Shown here in pieces: positions 32,368-41,103 of a DNA stretch of 41,103 bases. Numbering within the stretch: the first letter of the stretch is position 1; each line of letters opens with the position of its first letter. A program made the translations under genes and the position numbers. The stretch covers positions 1-41,103 of the forward strand of contig NZ_JADEXP010000012.1 of assembly GCF_015207065.1 (NCBI RefSeq), written 5' to 3'. Below the pieces are notes generated by a model. That model was given only the letters and a program-made list of their open reading frames with translations. It did not search any database and was not told the origin of the DNA. Origin of the DNA: Leptolyngbya cf. ectocarpi LEGE 11479. GTDB lineage: Bacteria > Cyanobacteriota > Cyanobacteriia > Phormidesmidales > Phormidesmidaceae.

Positions 32368-35300
32368 CTACCCGCCAGCCGATGCCCGCTGTAGGTTGAT
32401 TCCCAACACCTGGGTATAGGCTCCCCTAGCCTGGGTAACCCCGATGGTGCGTTCGGCAGATTCGATCATGGGGCGGCGCAGGCTCACCACGATGAACTGG
32501 GCCTGTTGTGCCTGGTGGCGGATCATTTTGGAGAGGCGCTCAACGTTGGCTCCATCCAGGAACATATCCACTTCGTCAAAGGCGTAGAACGGCGAGGGTC
32601 GATAGCGCTGGAGGGCAAAAATAAAGCTCAGGGCTGTGAGGGATTTTTCACCACCGGACATGGAAGCTAAGCGCCGGACTGGTTTACCTTTGGGGTGGGC
32701 CACTAGGTTCAAGCCGCCATTAAAGGGATCCTGAGGGTCATCGAGTTGTAGATAGCCGTCACCGTCAGACAGCTCGGCAAAAATGGATTGGAAATTTTTG
32801 TTGACGGCGTCAAAAGCTTCGCGAAACGCCTGACAGCGTAGGGTAGTGAAGTTTTCAATCCGCAGCAGCAGTTCGGTGCGTTCTTCTTCCAGGGTGGTGA
32901 GCTTATTGGTGAGTTCTTCTAGACGTTCCTGGGTGCGCTCATATTCCTCTAAAGCCAGCATGTTCACCGGTTCCATCGCCTCTAAGCGACGCTGCAGAGA
33001 TTTGAGCTGTTTTTGTAAGGTCTCTAGGGTGAGATCGGCTGGCACTTCCGGCAAGGGGTCAGGGAGTTCAGCCTGCTTGACTTCGATAGAGTGCTGTAGT
33101 TCCACCAGCTGCTGCTGTCGGCCTTGCTGGGTTTCACTGAGCTTTTGCTGCTGCCACTCGAGCTGCTGTAGCTGGTTACGCTGGTCTCGCAGCTGATGCT
33201 CTTTGCGATCGCGCTCCGCCTTCTCCCCCGCCAAGGTTTTATCTAACTCAGTCAGGGCCGCCTGGGTGGCGATAATTTCTTGTTTTAGGGTGGCCTGCTG
33301 CTGATTCAGCTCAGTTTGCTGGCCGATCTGCTGCTGCTGCTGCTGCCGGCCTTGACCCATGGTTTGCTGCCCCACTTGGATTTTTTCCTGGAGTCGCTGT
33401 TGTTGGGCCTCCATCTCGTTTTGGCGCTGCTGGGCGGTTTGTAATGCCTGCTGGCAGGTGGTCAGTTCTAGTTCTAGGGCACGGACTTTGCCCTGGGCCT
33501 GCTGCCATTCGCTATGGGTTTGGGATTCTTCTAGGGCCGTGAGTTCCTGTCGTTTCTGCTGAAGCTGGGTTTCTTGGGCAGGTAGGGATATTTCTAATGT
33601 CTGTAGCCGCTGTTGAGCAGTGGTGTATTCGGTTTGATATTGCTGTTGCTGCTGTTGGGCTTTTGCTAGGCGCTGCTGCAGCTGCTGGCATTGTTGCTGG
33701 GCTTGGGTGTTTTGTAACTGCTGTTCTCGATAGCTTTGGCGGGCTTCGATCAGGGCTTTGGATTGGGTTTTAACCGTGGTGTCAGCTTGGGCCAGGGCGC
33801 GATCGCAACATCCTAAAATGCGCTCAATTTCTTGTAGTCTTTCCCGTAGGGCCTTCGCTTCAGCAGATTCTCCTGCCTCGACCGTACCAAAGTGAAGACG
33901 TCCTTGGCGGCGCAGGCTCCCCCCGGTCATGGCTCCACTACTCTCCAGCACCTCACCATCCAGGGTAACCATACGAAATTTTCCCAGATGACGGCGAGCG
34001 TCATTCAACCGCTCAAATACCACCGTATTACCAAATACAAAGGCAAAGACCTCGCGATAGATGTCGTCGCATTCAATTAAATCCACCGCATAGTCTATAA
34101 ATCCGTCAGGGCGTTCCCAACGGCCTACTTTTTGAGTGCGGGGAGCCCGGATAGCATTCAGCGGCAAAAAGGTGGCCCTGCCAGCACGCTGGCGTTTGAG
34201 AATATCAATACCTCGGGAGGCAACGCCGTCATTCTCAACCACTAGGTAGCCGAGACGGGCTCCGGCAGCAATTTCTAATGCCGTCTGATATTTGGGATCC
34301 ACCCGGCCCAGCTGGGCCACCAGACCACAGATGCCAGTTAGACCGTTTCTGACCAAAACTTGAGTGGCTTGGGTGCCGTGGGTTTCTTGTAGTGCTTGCT
34401 CTTGGGCTTCTAGCTTATCGAGTTCCCGCTGCTTTTCGCGTAGCTCCTGGAGCAAACGCTCGCGGGTTTGTCGCTGAATTTTTAGCTCCTGTTCAGCGGT
34501 TGCCACGGCTTGGGCCAGGGTTTGAATAGTGACTTTTGCCGTTGATAGCTCGCTCTCTTCCTGGGCAGGGGCCTCTGCTAGCTCGGCTTCTAATCCCTGA
34601 ATGACGGTAGTTTGAGTCGCAATTTGACTTTGCAGTTGATTCAGCCGCTCCTGTAGACGTACGTGCTCGGAGCGCTGGGGCTCTAGCACTCCGAGGAGGG
34701 CTTCAACCTCGCGGCGCAGGGTGGTTTGGGTTTCAACCCAGGCTTGAGAGGCAGTTGCGATCGCGCTGGTCGCTTCTCGACTCTCCTCCACGGCTTGAGC
34801 CGCGCGATCTCGCGCCGTCTGCAGCTGCATAATTTCAGTGCCACTCAGGGTAGCCAATCGCTGCCCCAGGACCGTTAGCTCCTGACTTTGTTGCTGCAGC
34901 TCAACCTGGGTTGCCTGTAACTTGGCCGCTAGCTCTCGGGTGGACTGCCTGAGGGTCTGTTCTTGGCGCTCCAGCTGTCGCAGTTCAGCCTCTTGGGTCG
35001 CCAGCTTGGACTGGAGCGCCAAATGCTCATCTTCCCCCAATGCCTTGACCTTGGTATTCAGCTCGTCTAGCTCTTTAGCCGTCGTCTCAATCAGGGCGAC
35101 CAACGCATCACGCTGCTGGGCCAGCTTTGCCGCCTGCTCCTTACCTTGAGCAATATGGTCTTCTAATTGACGGGCTTGCTGCTGTTGCTGCCGCCATTCC
35201 AGAACGGCCTGCCACTGGATCTTCTCTTGTAATGTGGCCTTGAGCTGCTTATATTTCTCAGCTTTTTTACGGTCCTGATCTAGTCGTTCGAGCTGATCAA

Positions 35301-36135
35301 TCAATTCTCGCTCCACAATGCGAAAGCGATCTTCGCGATCGCGCACCAGATCCAGCTTGAGTTTGGCTTGATCAATTTTGCGATCAAACGATGCGACACC
35401 GGCCAGCTCATCAATAATCTCTCGACGTTCCCGTGACTTCATCGAGATGATGCTAGTGACATCCCCCTGCAGCACGACATTGTAGCCTTCGGGATAAATA
35501 CGGAACCGCTGCAGCTGCTCATGCAGTTCAGTCAGCGTGCAGGGCTGACCATCAATAAAGTAATTAGAGGTATAGGTACCTTGAGCCGTGACTCGTAACC
35601 GGCGAGTGACGCTCCACTCCCGAGGCAGAGGCACAACATTATCCAACGCTGTCGCAGCTGGCGAGCTAGACGGATCAGCTGAGGGAGCCGCACTACTGGT
35701 GGCATCAGCATCAGACGATATTGGCAGATCATCATTTTGAGTATTGTGAACAGACGGTTCATCGCCTTCTGAGGCAGCATCTGACTCTAAATCTGCATCG
35801 TTGTCACCCTGGGACGGTAGCTCGGTCGCGGTAGGCGTATCATCATCCCCGCTCAAAAGCTCCGCAGACACATCGCTAATGTCAAACGTGGCCGTAACAC
35901 TGGCTTCCGAAGTGGAGCGGCGACTGGCCTGATTTTGATTAACCAAGTCCGGCAAACGCTCTGCTCGCATGCCTTTGGAACTGGCTAACCCCAAACAAAA
36001 TAGAAGCGCATCAAGAATATTCGACTTCCCCGAGCCGTTGGGACCAGAAATAACGGTAAACCCTGGCAATAGAGGAACCTGAGTCGTTCCTCCAAAAGAT
36101 TTAAAGTGGGAGAGTTCAACTCGCTTTACATGCAC
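32368..36135 (-). CDS. smc: Chromosome segregation protein SMC
   Basis: 1255 residues. Head, coiled coil, hinge, coiled coil, head. Walker A GPNGSGKSNILDAL is at about 31-44; the hinge around residues 600-700 shows GLTGICGLVAQLGRVDPKYQ and LGYLVVENDGVASRG; the C-terminal signature is SMSGGEKSLTALS and the Walker B FYAFDEVDMFLDGANVERL. The coiled coils are very rich in Gln. An acidic Ser/Asp/Pro/Ala-rich insertion of about 75 residues (about 93-168) interrupts the N-terminal head between strand FDISDVS and VVPLPREWSVTRR, which is unusual. The start is GTG at 36135; the nearby ATG is out of frame. The PRC-barrel gene follows. Confidence 0.95.
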   Translation of the reverse strand: MHVKRVELSHFKSFGGTTQVPLLPGFTVISGPNGSGKSNILDALLFCLGLASSKGMRAERLPDLVNQNQASRRSTSEASVTATFDISDVSAELLSGDDDTPTATELPSQGDNDADLESDAASEGDEPSVHNTQNDDLPISSDADATSSAAPSADPSSSPAATALDNVVPLPREWSVTRRLRVTAQGTYTSNYFIDGQPCTLTELHEQLQRFRIYPEGYNVVLQGDVTSIISMKSRERREIIDELAGVASFDRKIDQAKLKLDLVRDREDRFRIVERELIDQLERLDQDRKKAEKYKQLKATLQEKIQWQAVLEWRQQQQQARQLEDHIAQGKEQAAKLAQQRDALVALIETTAKELDELNTKVKALGEDEHLALQSKLATQEAELRQLERQEQTLRQSTRELAAKLQATQVELQQQSQELTVLGQRLATLSGTEIMQLQTARDRAAQAVEESREATSAIATASQAWVETQTTLRREVEALLGVLEPQRSEHVRLQERLNQLQSQIATQTTVIQGLEAELAEAPAQEESELSTAKVTIQTLAQAVATAEQELKIQRQTRERLLQELREKQRELDKLEAQEQALQETHGTQATQVLVRNGLTGICGLVAQLGRVDPKYQTALEIAAGARLGYLVVENDGVASRGIDILKRQRAGRATFLPLNAIRAPRTQKVGRWERPDGFIDYAVDLIECDDIYREVFAFVFGNTVVFERLNDARRHLGKFRMVTLDGEVLESSGAMTGGSLRRQGRLHFGTVEAGESAEAKALRERLQEIERILGCCDRALAQADTTVKTQSKALIEARQSYREQQLQNTQAQQQCQQLQQRLAKAQQQQQQYQTEYTTAQQRLQTLEISLPAQETQLQQKRQELTALEESQTHSEWQQAQGKVRALELELTTCQQALQTAQQRQNEMEAQQQRLQEKIQVGQQTMGQGRQQQQQQIGQQTELNQQQATLKQEIIATQAALTELDKTLAGEKAERDRKEHQLRDQRNQLQQLEWQQQKLSETQQGRQQQLVELQHSIEVKQAELPDPLPEVPADLTLETLQKQLKSLQRRLEAMEPVNMLALEEYERTQERLEELTNKLTTLEEERTELLLRIENFTTLRCQAFREAFDAVNKNFQSIFAELSDGDGYLQLDDPQDPFNGGLNLVAHPKGKPVRRLASMSGGEKSLTALSFIFALQRYRPSPFYAFDEVDMFLDGANVERLSKMIRHQAQQAQFIVVSLRRPMIESAERTIGVTQARGAYTQVLGINLQRASAGG

Positions 36136-36546
36136 AAAGCAAACGCATCCGAACTAGTGCGTACAAGTGTACTTAGACCATAGCATTTGCATTCCATTTA
36201 CAGCCAGTGTCAACAGTAATTAACCGATAATTAACAAGGGCTAAAAATGAGCGTTGAACGTCAAACCGCAATGGCCAGAAAACCAACGACGCCAGACTAC
36301 ACGCCCTGGCCAGTATGACTAGCAAATGATTTAGTTTTGCCAGCCTTCAGTTTGGCAGATTTTGCTGAAAGCGCAAGTTCCGTTACCCAATTTGCAGAAT
36401 TGACGACGGCAATGCAGGCATCCTAAGGATAGTCCTAAAATAGGAGTGTGCAGCCCCAGACGCTACCTTCTGTCCATAACCAACTTACAGATTCTTTGGT
36501 GGGACACACTTTTAGGCCCTAGCGTGGGCTTAACATCCTATATTCT
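36136..36546. other. Intergenic region between smc and the YqgF-like gene
   Basis: 411 bases, divergent promoters expected. A 23-codon ATG frame at 36247-36318 has an AAGGG-type site upstream but no other support. No RNA, repeat or mobile element is seen. Confidence 0.6.
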
Positions 36547-37023
36547 TTGTCTATAGTAATTTCCTATATCGTCAGCTCTGTGACCTCCACTGTTTTTTCT
36601 AAGCTCTCGCAGCCCGTTATTCTAGGGTTTGACCCAGGCCGCCACAAATGTGGTTTAGCGATTGTCGGGGTAGATCGTTCGCTGTGCTACCACGAGGTGA
36701 TCTCAGCAGGCGACGTCATTGATCATATTGAATCCTTACGCCAGACCTATCCTATCTCGTTGATTGTGATGGGCGATCAGACCGGTGCAAAGCTCTGGAA
36801 ACAGGAACTCTCGCGACTTAAAGAAAGCCCTAACGTCATTTTGGTGGATGAACGCTATAGCAGTTTAGAAGCTCGCGATCGCTACTGGGAAATGTTCCCA
36901 CCCACCGGACTAAATCGCCTATTGCCCCAGAGCATGCGCAGTATCCCTCGCCCCATTGATGACATTGTGGCAATTTTGCTGATTGAACGATATTTGAACA
37001 AGCTAACTGAAGTGGAAGCTTAG
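36547..37023 (+). CDS. YqgF/RuvC-fold (RuvX-like) nuclease family protein
   Basis: 158 residues. Ribonuclease-H/RuvC fold with the first acidic motif ILGFDPGRHKCGLAIVG, LIVMGDQTGAKL, VILVDERYSSLEARDRY and the last acidic block RPIDDIVAILLIERYL, so the three expected metal-binding positions (DPG, DER, DD) are present. YqgF-like proteins process the 5' end of 16S rRNA or act on recombination intermediates; which applies here is not clear, as this is the divergent cyanobacterial form. The TTG at 36547 opens the frame and GTG at 36580 is closer to the fold. Neither has a ribosome site. Confidence 0.85.
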   Translation: MSIVISYIVSSVTSTVFSKLSQPVILGFDPGRHKCGLAIVGVDRSLCYHEVISAGDVIDHIESLRQTYPISLIVMGDQTGAKLWKQELSRLKESPNVILVDERYSSLEARDRYWEMFPPTGLNRLLPQSMRSIPRPIDDIVAILLIERYLNKLTEVEA

Positions 37024-37056
37024 GTTAATCAATGCCCCAAAGCCGATTCTAAAATC

Positions 37057-37842
37057 TTAGAAGTCTAAAGCCGAGCTTTGAAACATCAGCCATGACAGAA
37101 AAAAGTTGCTGATAAAAATGGCCAGTAGGGCGGTGACAACAGCCGTCGTTGTAGACTGCCCCACGCCTTTAGCACCGCCGGTTGTCGTCAATCCCCAGCT
37201 CGAGCCAATAATGGCAATCAGGCTGCCAAAGACCACCGCTTTGATCATGGCACTGACTAAATCCCACACGCCCATAAAGACACGGGCCGAGTCCAGAAAA
37301 ACCGTCTGGGAAATATTGAACATTGTGTTGGTGATCAGTAGTCCCCCCGTCATGCCTGTAATAAACGACAAAATGGTCAGGAGGGGCAGCATCAGAGCAC
37401 AGGCCACTACCCTCGGCAATACCAGATAATCCACCGGGTCTGTTTTGAGCAGCTGCAGCGCATCAATTTGCTCAGTCACCTGCATGGTGCCAATTTCCGC
37501 CGCAAAGGCTGACCCCACACGGCCTGCAATAATCACAGCGGTGAGGACCGGGGCTAGTTCTCTCGCTAATGTCAAAGCCAGCACGCCACCCACCGCAGTA
37601 CTGGCACCAAAGTTAATAAACTCTCGGGTGACTTGGATGGTAAAAACCATACCCACAAAACTAGCGGTCACCAGGGTGATCAGCAATGACTCAGGGCCAA
37701 CAGCAGCCATTTGCTCAATGGTGTTGCGTCGATGTAACGGTCGCGTCAACAAATGAACTATGACCTGACCACCGAGTAATATGGCAGCCAACAGACGCTG
37801 CCCCCACTTGGCAAGGCTCGACGTAGAAAATGCAGCGGACAA
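37057..37842 (-). CDS. MlaE-family ABC transporter permease
   Basis: 261 residues with five to six membrane helices. Family strings: LVTASFVGMVFTIQVTREF, LARELAPVLTAVIIAGRVGSAFAAEIGTMQVTEQIDAL (in two blocks), PRVVACALMLPLLTI and GAKGVGQSTTTAVV. It corresponds to the permease of Mla-type or chloroplast TGD1-type lipid transporters that move lipids between the membranes of the envelope. Neither the ATPase nor the MCE substrate-binding gene is adjacent. The start is TTG at 37842 with GAGGAG about ten bases upstream. Tail-to-tail with the YqgF-like gene. Confidence 0.93.
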   Translation of the reverse strand: MSAAFSTSSLAKWGQRLLAAILLGGQVIVHLLTRPLHRRNTIEQMAAVGPESLLITLVTASFVGMVFTIQVTREFINFGASTAVGGVLALTLARELAPVLTAVIIAGRVGSAFAAEIGTMQVTEQIDALQLLKTDPVDYLVLPRVVACALMLPLLTILSFITGMTGGLLITNTMFNISQTVFLDSARVFMGVWDLVSAMIKAVVFGSLIAIIGSSWGLTTTGGAKGVGQSTTTAVVTALLAIFISNFFLSWLMFQSSALDF

Positions 37843-38053
37843 AAGGGATGACTCCTCAACTTAGATGCTGGGCAGCAATGGTCTAATTATTTTAATGGGT
37901 TAACAAATAGATTAAGGTTAGACCCTAAATGCTCTGTAATTTTATGAAAATTTAAGATTCCTCAAGCTGGCGGTTTTTCCCACCTACAGCTCCTATGGTT
38001 GGATTGGGTTAGTTCATAACGCCCATTCGGCTACAGTACGGCAGGAGGTAGAC

Positions 38054-38332
38054 ATGGGCTTACAGTTCTTTAGCTCTTTACTGTTGACATTAGGGATTTG
38101 CTTTATTATGCCTGCCATCAGTCTGGGGATGGTGTTAGGGGCACTAACTCTAGGCACATGCTCTCCACTATCCACTGTCAGCACGGTAGGCAAAGATTAT
38201 TTAGTAGATTTTTTGATCACGTTTGGAGCCGGTGATGTCCTGAACGGTATCGTCATTATTTGCCTGACCATTAGTATTGTCGGCGGGTTGTTTGAAATGT
38301 TTACGTTCTACAAATACGGTTATTTGAAGTAA
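38054..38332 (+). CDS. Small membrane protein of unknown function
   Basis: 92 residues with an N-terminal hydrophobic helix (about 5-35, FFSSLLLTLGICFIMPAISL and on), a short soluble loop (STVGKDYLVDF) and a second helix (about 62-82, DVLNGIVIICLTISIVGGLFE), ending YKYGYLK. A strong AGGAGG ribosome site five bases before the ATG supports it as a real gene. I recognise no family. Confidence 0.7.
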   Translation: MGLQFFSSLLLTLGICFIMPAISLGMVLGALTLGTCSPLSTVSTVGKDYLVDFLITFGAGDVLNGIVIICLTISIVGGLFEMFTFYKYGYLK

Positions 38333-38512
38333 AGCACTCTGGAGTAGCGCGTAGGAATTCACCCCCTGCGTTGGATAGATAACCGAGCAAATGGGACCTT
38401 ACTCCAGATTGATAGAGCTAACATCAGTGCTTTTACGAACTTGTCAATATCTTGTTGACACAACATAAAGAAAAGTATCTATGCTGGTAACGGTATTTTG
38501 CGCTGAGGTGCT

Positions 38513-40120
38513 ATGGGCGTAACTCCGCTAGCTAGGTCAAAGGTTGGATTGTGGACAACTGTTCTTGCCGTATTTCTCACGGTATTGACGGTATTAGGAC
38601 TGCTGAGTTTTGGTGCACCCGCTTCGGCCCAAGGGTCAGGGGCAGCTCCCCCAGAGCAGCTGGCGGCTGACGCCGATCCAACGGAAAATTCGATTCAGCC
38701 CTATCTTGATCGAGTTGCTGATGCCGTTAGTGAATTTACCCTTGATAACGGCATGAAGTTCATCGTTCTAGAGCGCCATCAGGCTCCGGTGGTCTCGATG
38801 ATGCTCTATGCCAAGGTGGGGGCTGTTAATGAAGCAGATGGGCATACCGGTGTGGCCCATTATTTAGAGCATTTAGCCTTTAAGGGCACAACTAAAATCG
38901 GCACTACGGACTACACAGCAGAAGCACCGCTATTGCAGGAGATGGATGCGGTGTTTGACCAGCTGATGGCTGCGGAGGAAGCGGGGGATGATGAGCAGGT
39001 AGCGGCGTTGCAATCGCAGTTCGAAACCCTCCAAACCCAAGCCGACAGCTACGTCGAGCAAAACAAGTTTGGTCAAATCATCGAACAGTCCGGCGGTCGC
39101 GGCCTCAACGCTACCACCTCTGCCGACGCCACCCGCTACTTCTATAGCTTGCCGTCCAATAAATTAGAGCTATGGATGTCCCTGGAGTCCGCCCGTTTTC
39201 TCGATCCTGTCTTCCGCGAATTTTATAAAGAAAAAGAAGTCATCCTCGAAGAGCGCCGCATGCGCGTGGACAACTCCCCCATCGGCAAAATCATCGAGAA
39301 ATTCTTAGAAGTCGCCTTTGACGAGCATCCCTACCGCCGACCGGTGATTGGCTATCAGGACGATCTGCGTACGGCCACTCGCGAAGACGTTGCTCAATTT
39401 TTTGACGCCTACTATGGCCCCAGCAATCTGATTGCCACCGTAGTCGGTGATGTCAACCCTGACAATGTTAAAGCCCTAGCCACTGCCTACTTTGGACGCA
39501 CCCAGTCCCGCAGCTTGCCCCCTGAAGTCACCATCCAAGAGCCCCCTCAGACCCAAGAGAAATCCTTTGAACTCACCCTACCGAGCCAGCCTTGGTATCT
39601 CGAAGGCTTTCATCGCCCCGGCATCAACCATCCTGACCATGTCGTCTACTCCATGATCGAGAGTATTTTGGTTGGTGGCCGCACATCACGCATGTATCAA
39701 GATCTAGTCGAGCAATCCCAAGTTGCCTTAAATATTGGTAGTGCCAACGGATTTCCCGGCGATCGCTACGACAACATTCTGCTGCTATATGGCCTCACCG
39801 CCCCCAACCACACCGTCGATGACGTGGCCGAGCGGATAGATATGCTGCTAGCCCAGCTCAAGCAGGCCCCCGTCACCCCGCAAGAACTAGAGCGGGTCAA
39901 AACTCAGGCCCGAGCATCCATGCTCCGCAGCCTAGATTCCAATTCAGGGATGGCCAGCCTACTGACCGAGTACGAAGCCAAGACCAACAACTGGCGCAAC
40001 ATTTTTAAAGAACTCAAGGCGATCGAAGCAGTAACCGCTGAAGATGTTCAACGTGTTGCTCAGAAAACCTTTATCCCCAGCAACCGTACCGTTGGGAAAC
40101 TCTTATCAGCAGAACCATAG
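38513..40120 (+). CDS. Exported M16 (pitrilysin/insulinase) family zinc peptidase
   Basis: 535 residues. A signal or anchor segment (about 12-39, ending SAQ) directs it to the periplasm or thylakoid lumen. The zinc motif HYLEH (His116, Glu119, His120) is intact and followed by an acidic downstream ligand region (KEVILEERRMRVDN). Between them is a longer than usual insertion of about 60 residues rich in Glu/Ala. The second M16 domain (WYLEGFHRPGINHPDH, VGGRTSRMYQDLVE) is present. ATG at 38513 follows GAGGTG. It forms an operon with the next gene (52-base gap), a metal-free M16 partner, as in two-subunit M16 peptidases. Confidence 0.94.
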   Translation: MGVTPLARSKVGLWTTVLAVFLTVLTVLGLLSFGAPASAQGSGAAPPEQLAADADPTENSIQPYLDRVADAVSEFTLDNGMKFIVLERHQAPVVSMMLYAKVGAVNEADGHTGVAHYLEHLAFKGTTKIGTTDYTAEAPLLQEMDAVFDQLMAAEEAGDDEQVAALQSQFETLQTQADSYVEQNKFGQIIEQSGGRGLNATTSADATRYFYSLPSNKLELWMSLESARFLDPVFREFYKEKEVILEERRMRVDNSPIGKIIEKFLEVAFDEHPYRRPVIGYQDDLRTATREDVAQFFDAYYGPSNLIATVVGDVNPDNVKALATAYFGRTQSRSLPPEVTIQEPPQTQEKSFELTLPSQPWYLEGFHRPGINHPDHVVYSMIESILVGGRTSRMYQDLVEQSQVALNIGSANGFPGDRYDNILLLYGLTAPNHTVDDVAERIDMLLAQLKQAPVTPQELERVKTQARASMLRSLDSNSGMASLLTEYEAKTNNWRNIFKELKAIEAVTAEDVQRVAQKTFIPSNRTVGKLLSAEP

Positions 40121-40172
40121 ACGTCAGACTATAAAAGTCCCCACCGTCCATTGCCCATTCTCTCCTTTCCTT

Positions 40173-41103
40173 ATGTTCTGGTTTTCCAAACGACGCCTCA
40201 CTACAAGTTTTTTTCTGGCCCTGGCCGCCCTAGGCTTGGTCCTCACCTTGGGATGGAGCAAGCCTGCCAATGCAGTAACGGCACGTGACTATGACGAGCT
40301 GGAATTTGCCCCCCTTGGGGAAATTCAAATTCCTGACTTTGAGCGCTACGAGCTGCCCAACGGCATGGTGGTGTACCTGATGGAAAAACACGATCTGCCC
40401 TTAATTCGTGGTTCGGCCACCTTTAAGGCAGGGGAATTTATGGAACCTGAGGACAAAACCGGTCTAGCAGGCATGATGGGCGAAGCAATGCGTACTGGGG
40501 GCACCGCCAGCTACACACCGGATGAACTCAACCAGTTTCTAGAGCAGCGGGCAGCCTCTGTGGAAACGAGCCTTGGAGCTACCAGCGGCAGCGCTAGCTT
40601 TAGTGCTCTGAGTGAGGATTTAGCCGATGTGTTTTCGATTTTTGCGGAGGTCATTCAGCAGCCAGCCTTTGCTCCAGAAAAAATTGACTTGCTCAAAAGC
40701 CAGTATCGTGGCAGCATCGCCCGCCGCAATGACGACCCGGATGACGTCACGTCACGTGAATTTCGCAAGCTGATCTACGGCCCAGCAAGTCCGTTTGCTC
40801 GCATGGTGGAATACAGCGATGTCGACAATATTTCACGGGACGATGTCGTTGGCTTTTATCAAACCGCTATTCAGCCCAGGAGTACGATTTTAGGCATCAG
40901 CGGTGATTTCGACGCCGCCCAGATGAAAGCGCTGATCGAGGAATTCTTTGCTGATTGGACACCCTCCGTCAGGGCAAAAGCTAATGTAGAGGTCCCCCAG
41001 GCACAGCAGCAAACCAACGGTCTCTATGTAGTAGACCAGCCCCAGCTCACCCAGAGCTATATTCATATCGGCCATTTGGGGGGGCGACTGGATAACCCTG
41101 ACC
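40173..41103 (+). CDS. Second M16-family protein lacking the zinc motif, partial at window end
   Basis: An open frame from ATG 40173 to the window end (310 codons, no stop). A hydrophobic signal segment (FFLALAALGLVLTLG, cleavage near ANA) is followed by FERYELPNGMVVYLMEKHDLP. Where the active partner has HxxEH, this protein reads GMMGE, so the zinc ligands are lost. YRGSIARRNDDPDDVTSREF and GDFDAAQMKALIEEFFADW are normal M16 fold. It is expected to be the non-catalytic subunit, helping substrate binding with the product of the preceding gene. The 3' part is outside the window. Confidence 0.88.
   Translation, partial: MFWFSKRRLTTSFFLALAALGLVLTLGWSKPANAVTARDYDELEFAPLGEIQIPDFERYELPNGMVVYLMEKHDLPLIRGSATFKAGEFMEPEDKTGLAGMMGEAMRTGGTASYTPDELNQFLEQRAASVETSLGATSGSASFSALSEDLADVFSIFAEVIQQPAFAPEKIDLLKSQYRGSIARRNDDPDDVTSREFRKLIYGPASPFARMVEYSDVDNISRDDVVGFYQTAIQPRSTILGISGDFDAAQMKALIEEFFADWTPSVRAKANVEVPQAQQQTNGLYVVDQPQLTQSYIHIGHLGGRLDNPD

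Noticed and set aside
36247-36318. 23-codon leader peptide upstream of the YqgF-like gene
   Set aside because: A ribosome-like AAGGG is present, but the frame ends about 230 bases before the next gene and has no attenuator structure.

Overview
The window is chromosomal DNA from a cyanobacterium. The evidence is an ndhA-ndhI-ndhG-ndhE operon for the photosynthetic NDH-1 complex, a cytochrome c6 gene, a cyanobacterial-type glutamate-cysteine ligase, many copies of the HIP1 octamer GCGATCGC, and several small proteins of cyanobacterial type. I cannot place it below phylum level from sequence alone. Most of the window is ordinary housekeeping sequence, with accessory DNA at the left edge and around 25.2-28.5 kb.

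Left edge (1-2.5 kb): a two-gene, visibly AT-rich cassette without HIP1 sites. Gene 1 joins an effector-associated (EAD1-like) adaptor segment, a poly-gamma-glutamate-hydrolase-like (YjqB) domain and a nucleoside-phosphorylase-like domain. Gene 2, coupled to it, encodes a small two-helix membrane protein. I read this as a candidate biological-conflict (defence) module, and it is the most novel item here. It is followed by a retropepsin-like protease and a fused ammonium transporter/PAS/histidine kinase (minus strand).

Middle (5.9-24.6 kb): polA with an unusual TTG start region, petJ, the ndhAIGE operon facing it across a strong shared hairpin, gltA, a DHH phosphoesterase, an HNH protein, alr, tRNA-Ser(GCT), two peroxiredoxin-family genes, tRNA-Met(CAT), a LysM/M23 cell-wall hydrolase with a long upstream gap, trmL, a glutamate-cysteine ligase and a START-like protein.

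Accessory patch (24.7-28.5 kb): a DUF2267-type protein, then tRNA-Glu(TTC). An AAA ATPase/PD-(D/E)XK gene follows the tRNA and is bracketed by a second, partial copy of the tRNA 3' end with its hairpin terminator. A decayed fragment of a second copy of the same ATPase family lies on the other side of the tRNA. This looks like the scar of old insertions or duplications at a tRNA. A small protein resembling a cyanobacterial differentiation-regulator family and an AT-rich gap with a free-standing terminator follow.

Right part (28.5-41.1 kb): a CPBP intramembrane protease, a Roadblock-like small protein, ftsE, a WecG/TagA-type glycosyltransferase, a PRC-barrel protein next to smc (with a large acidic insertion in its ATPase head), a YqgF/RuvC-fold protein, an MlaE-type lipid ABC permease, a small membrane protein, and a pair of exported M16 peptidases. 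The second M16 gene has lost the zinc motif and runs off the window.
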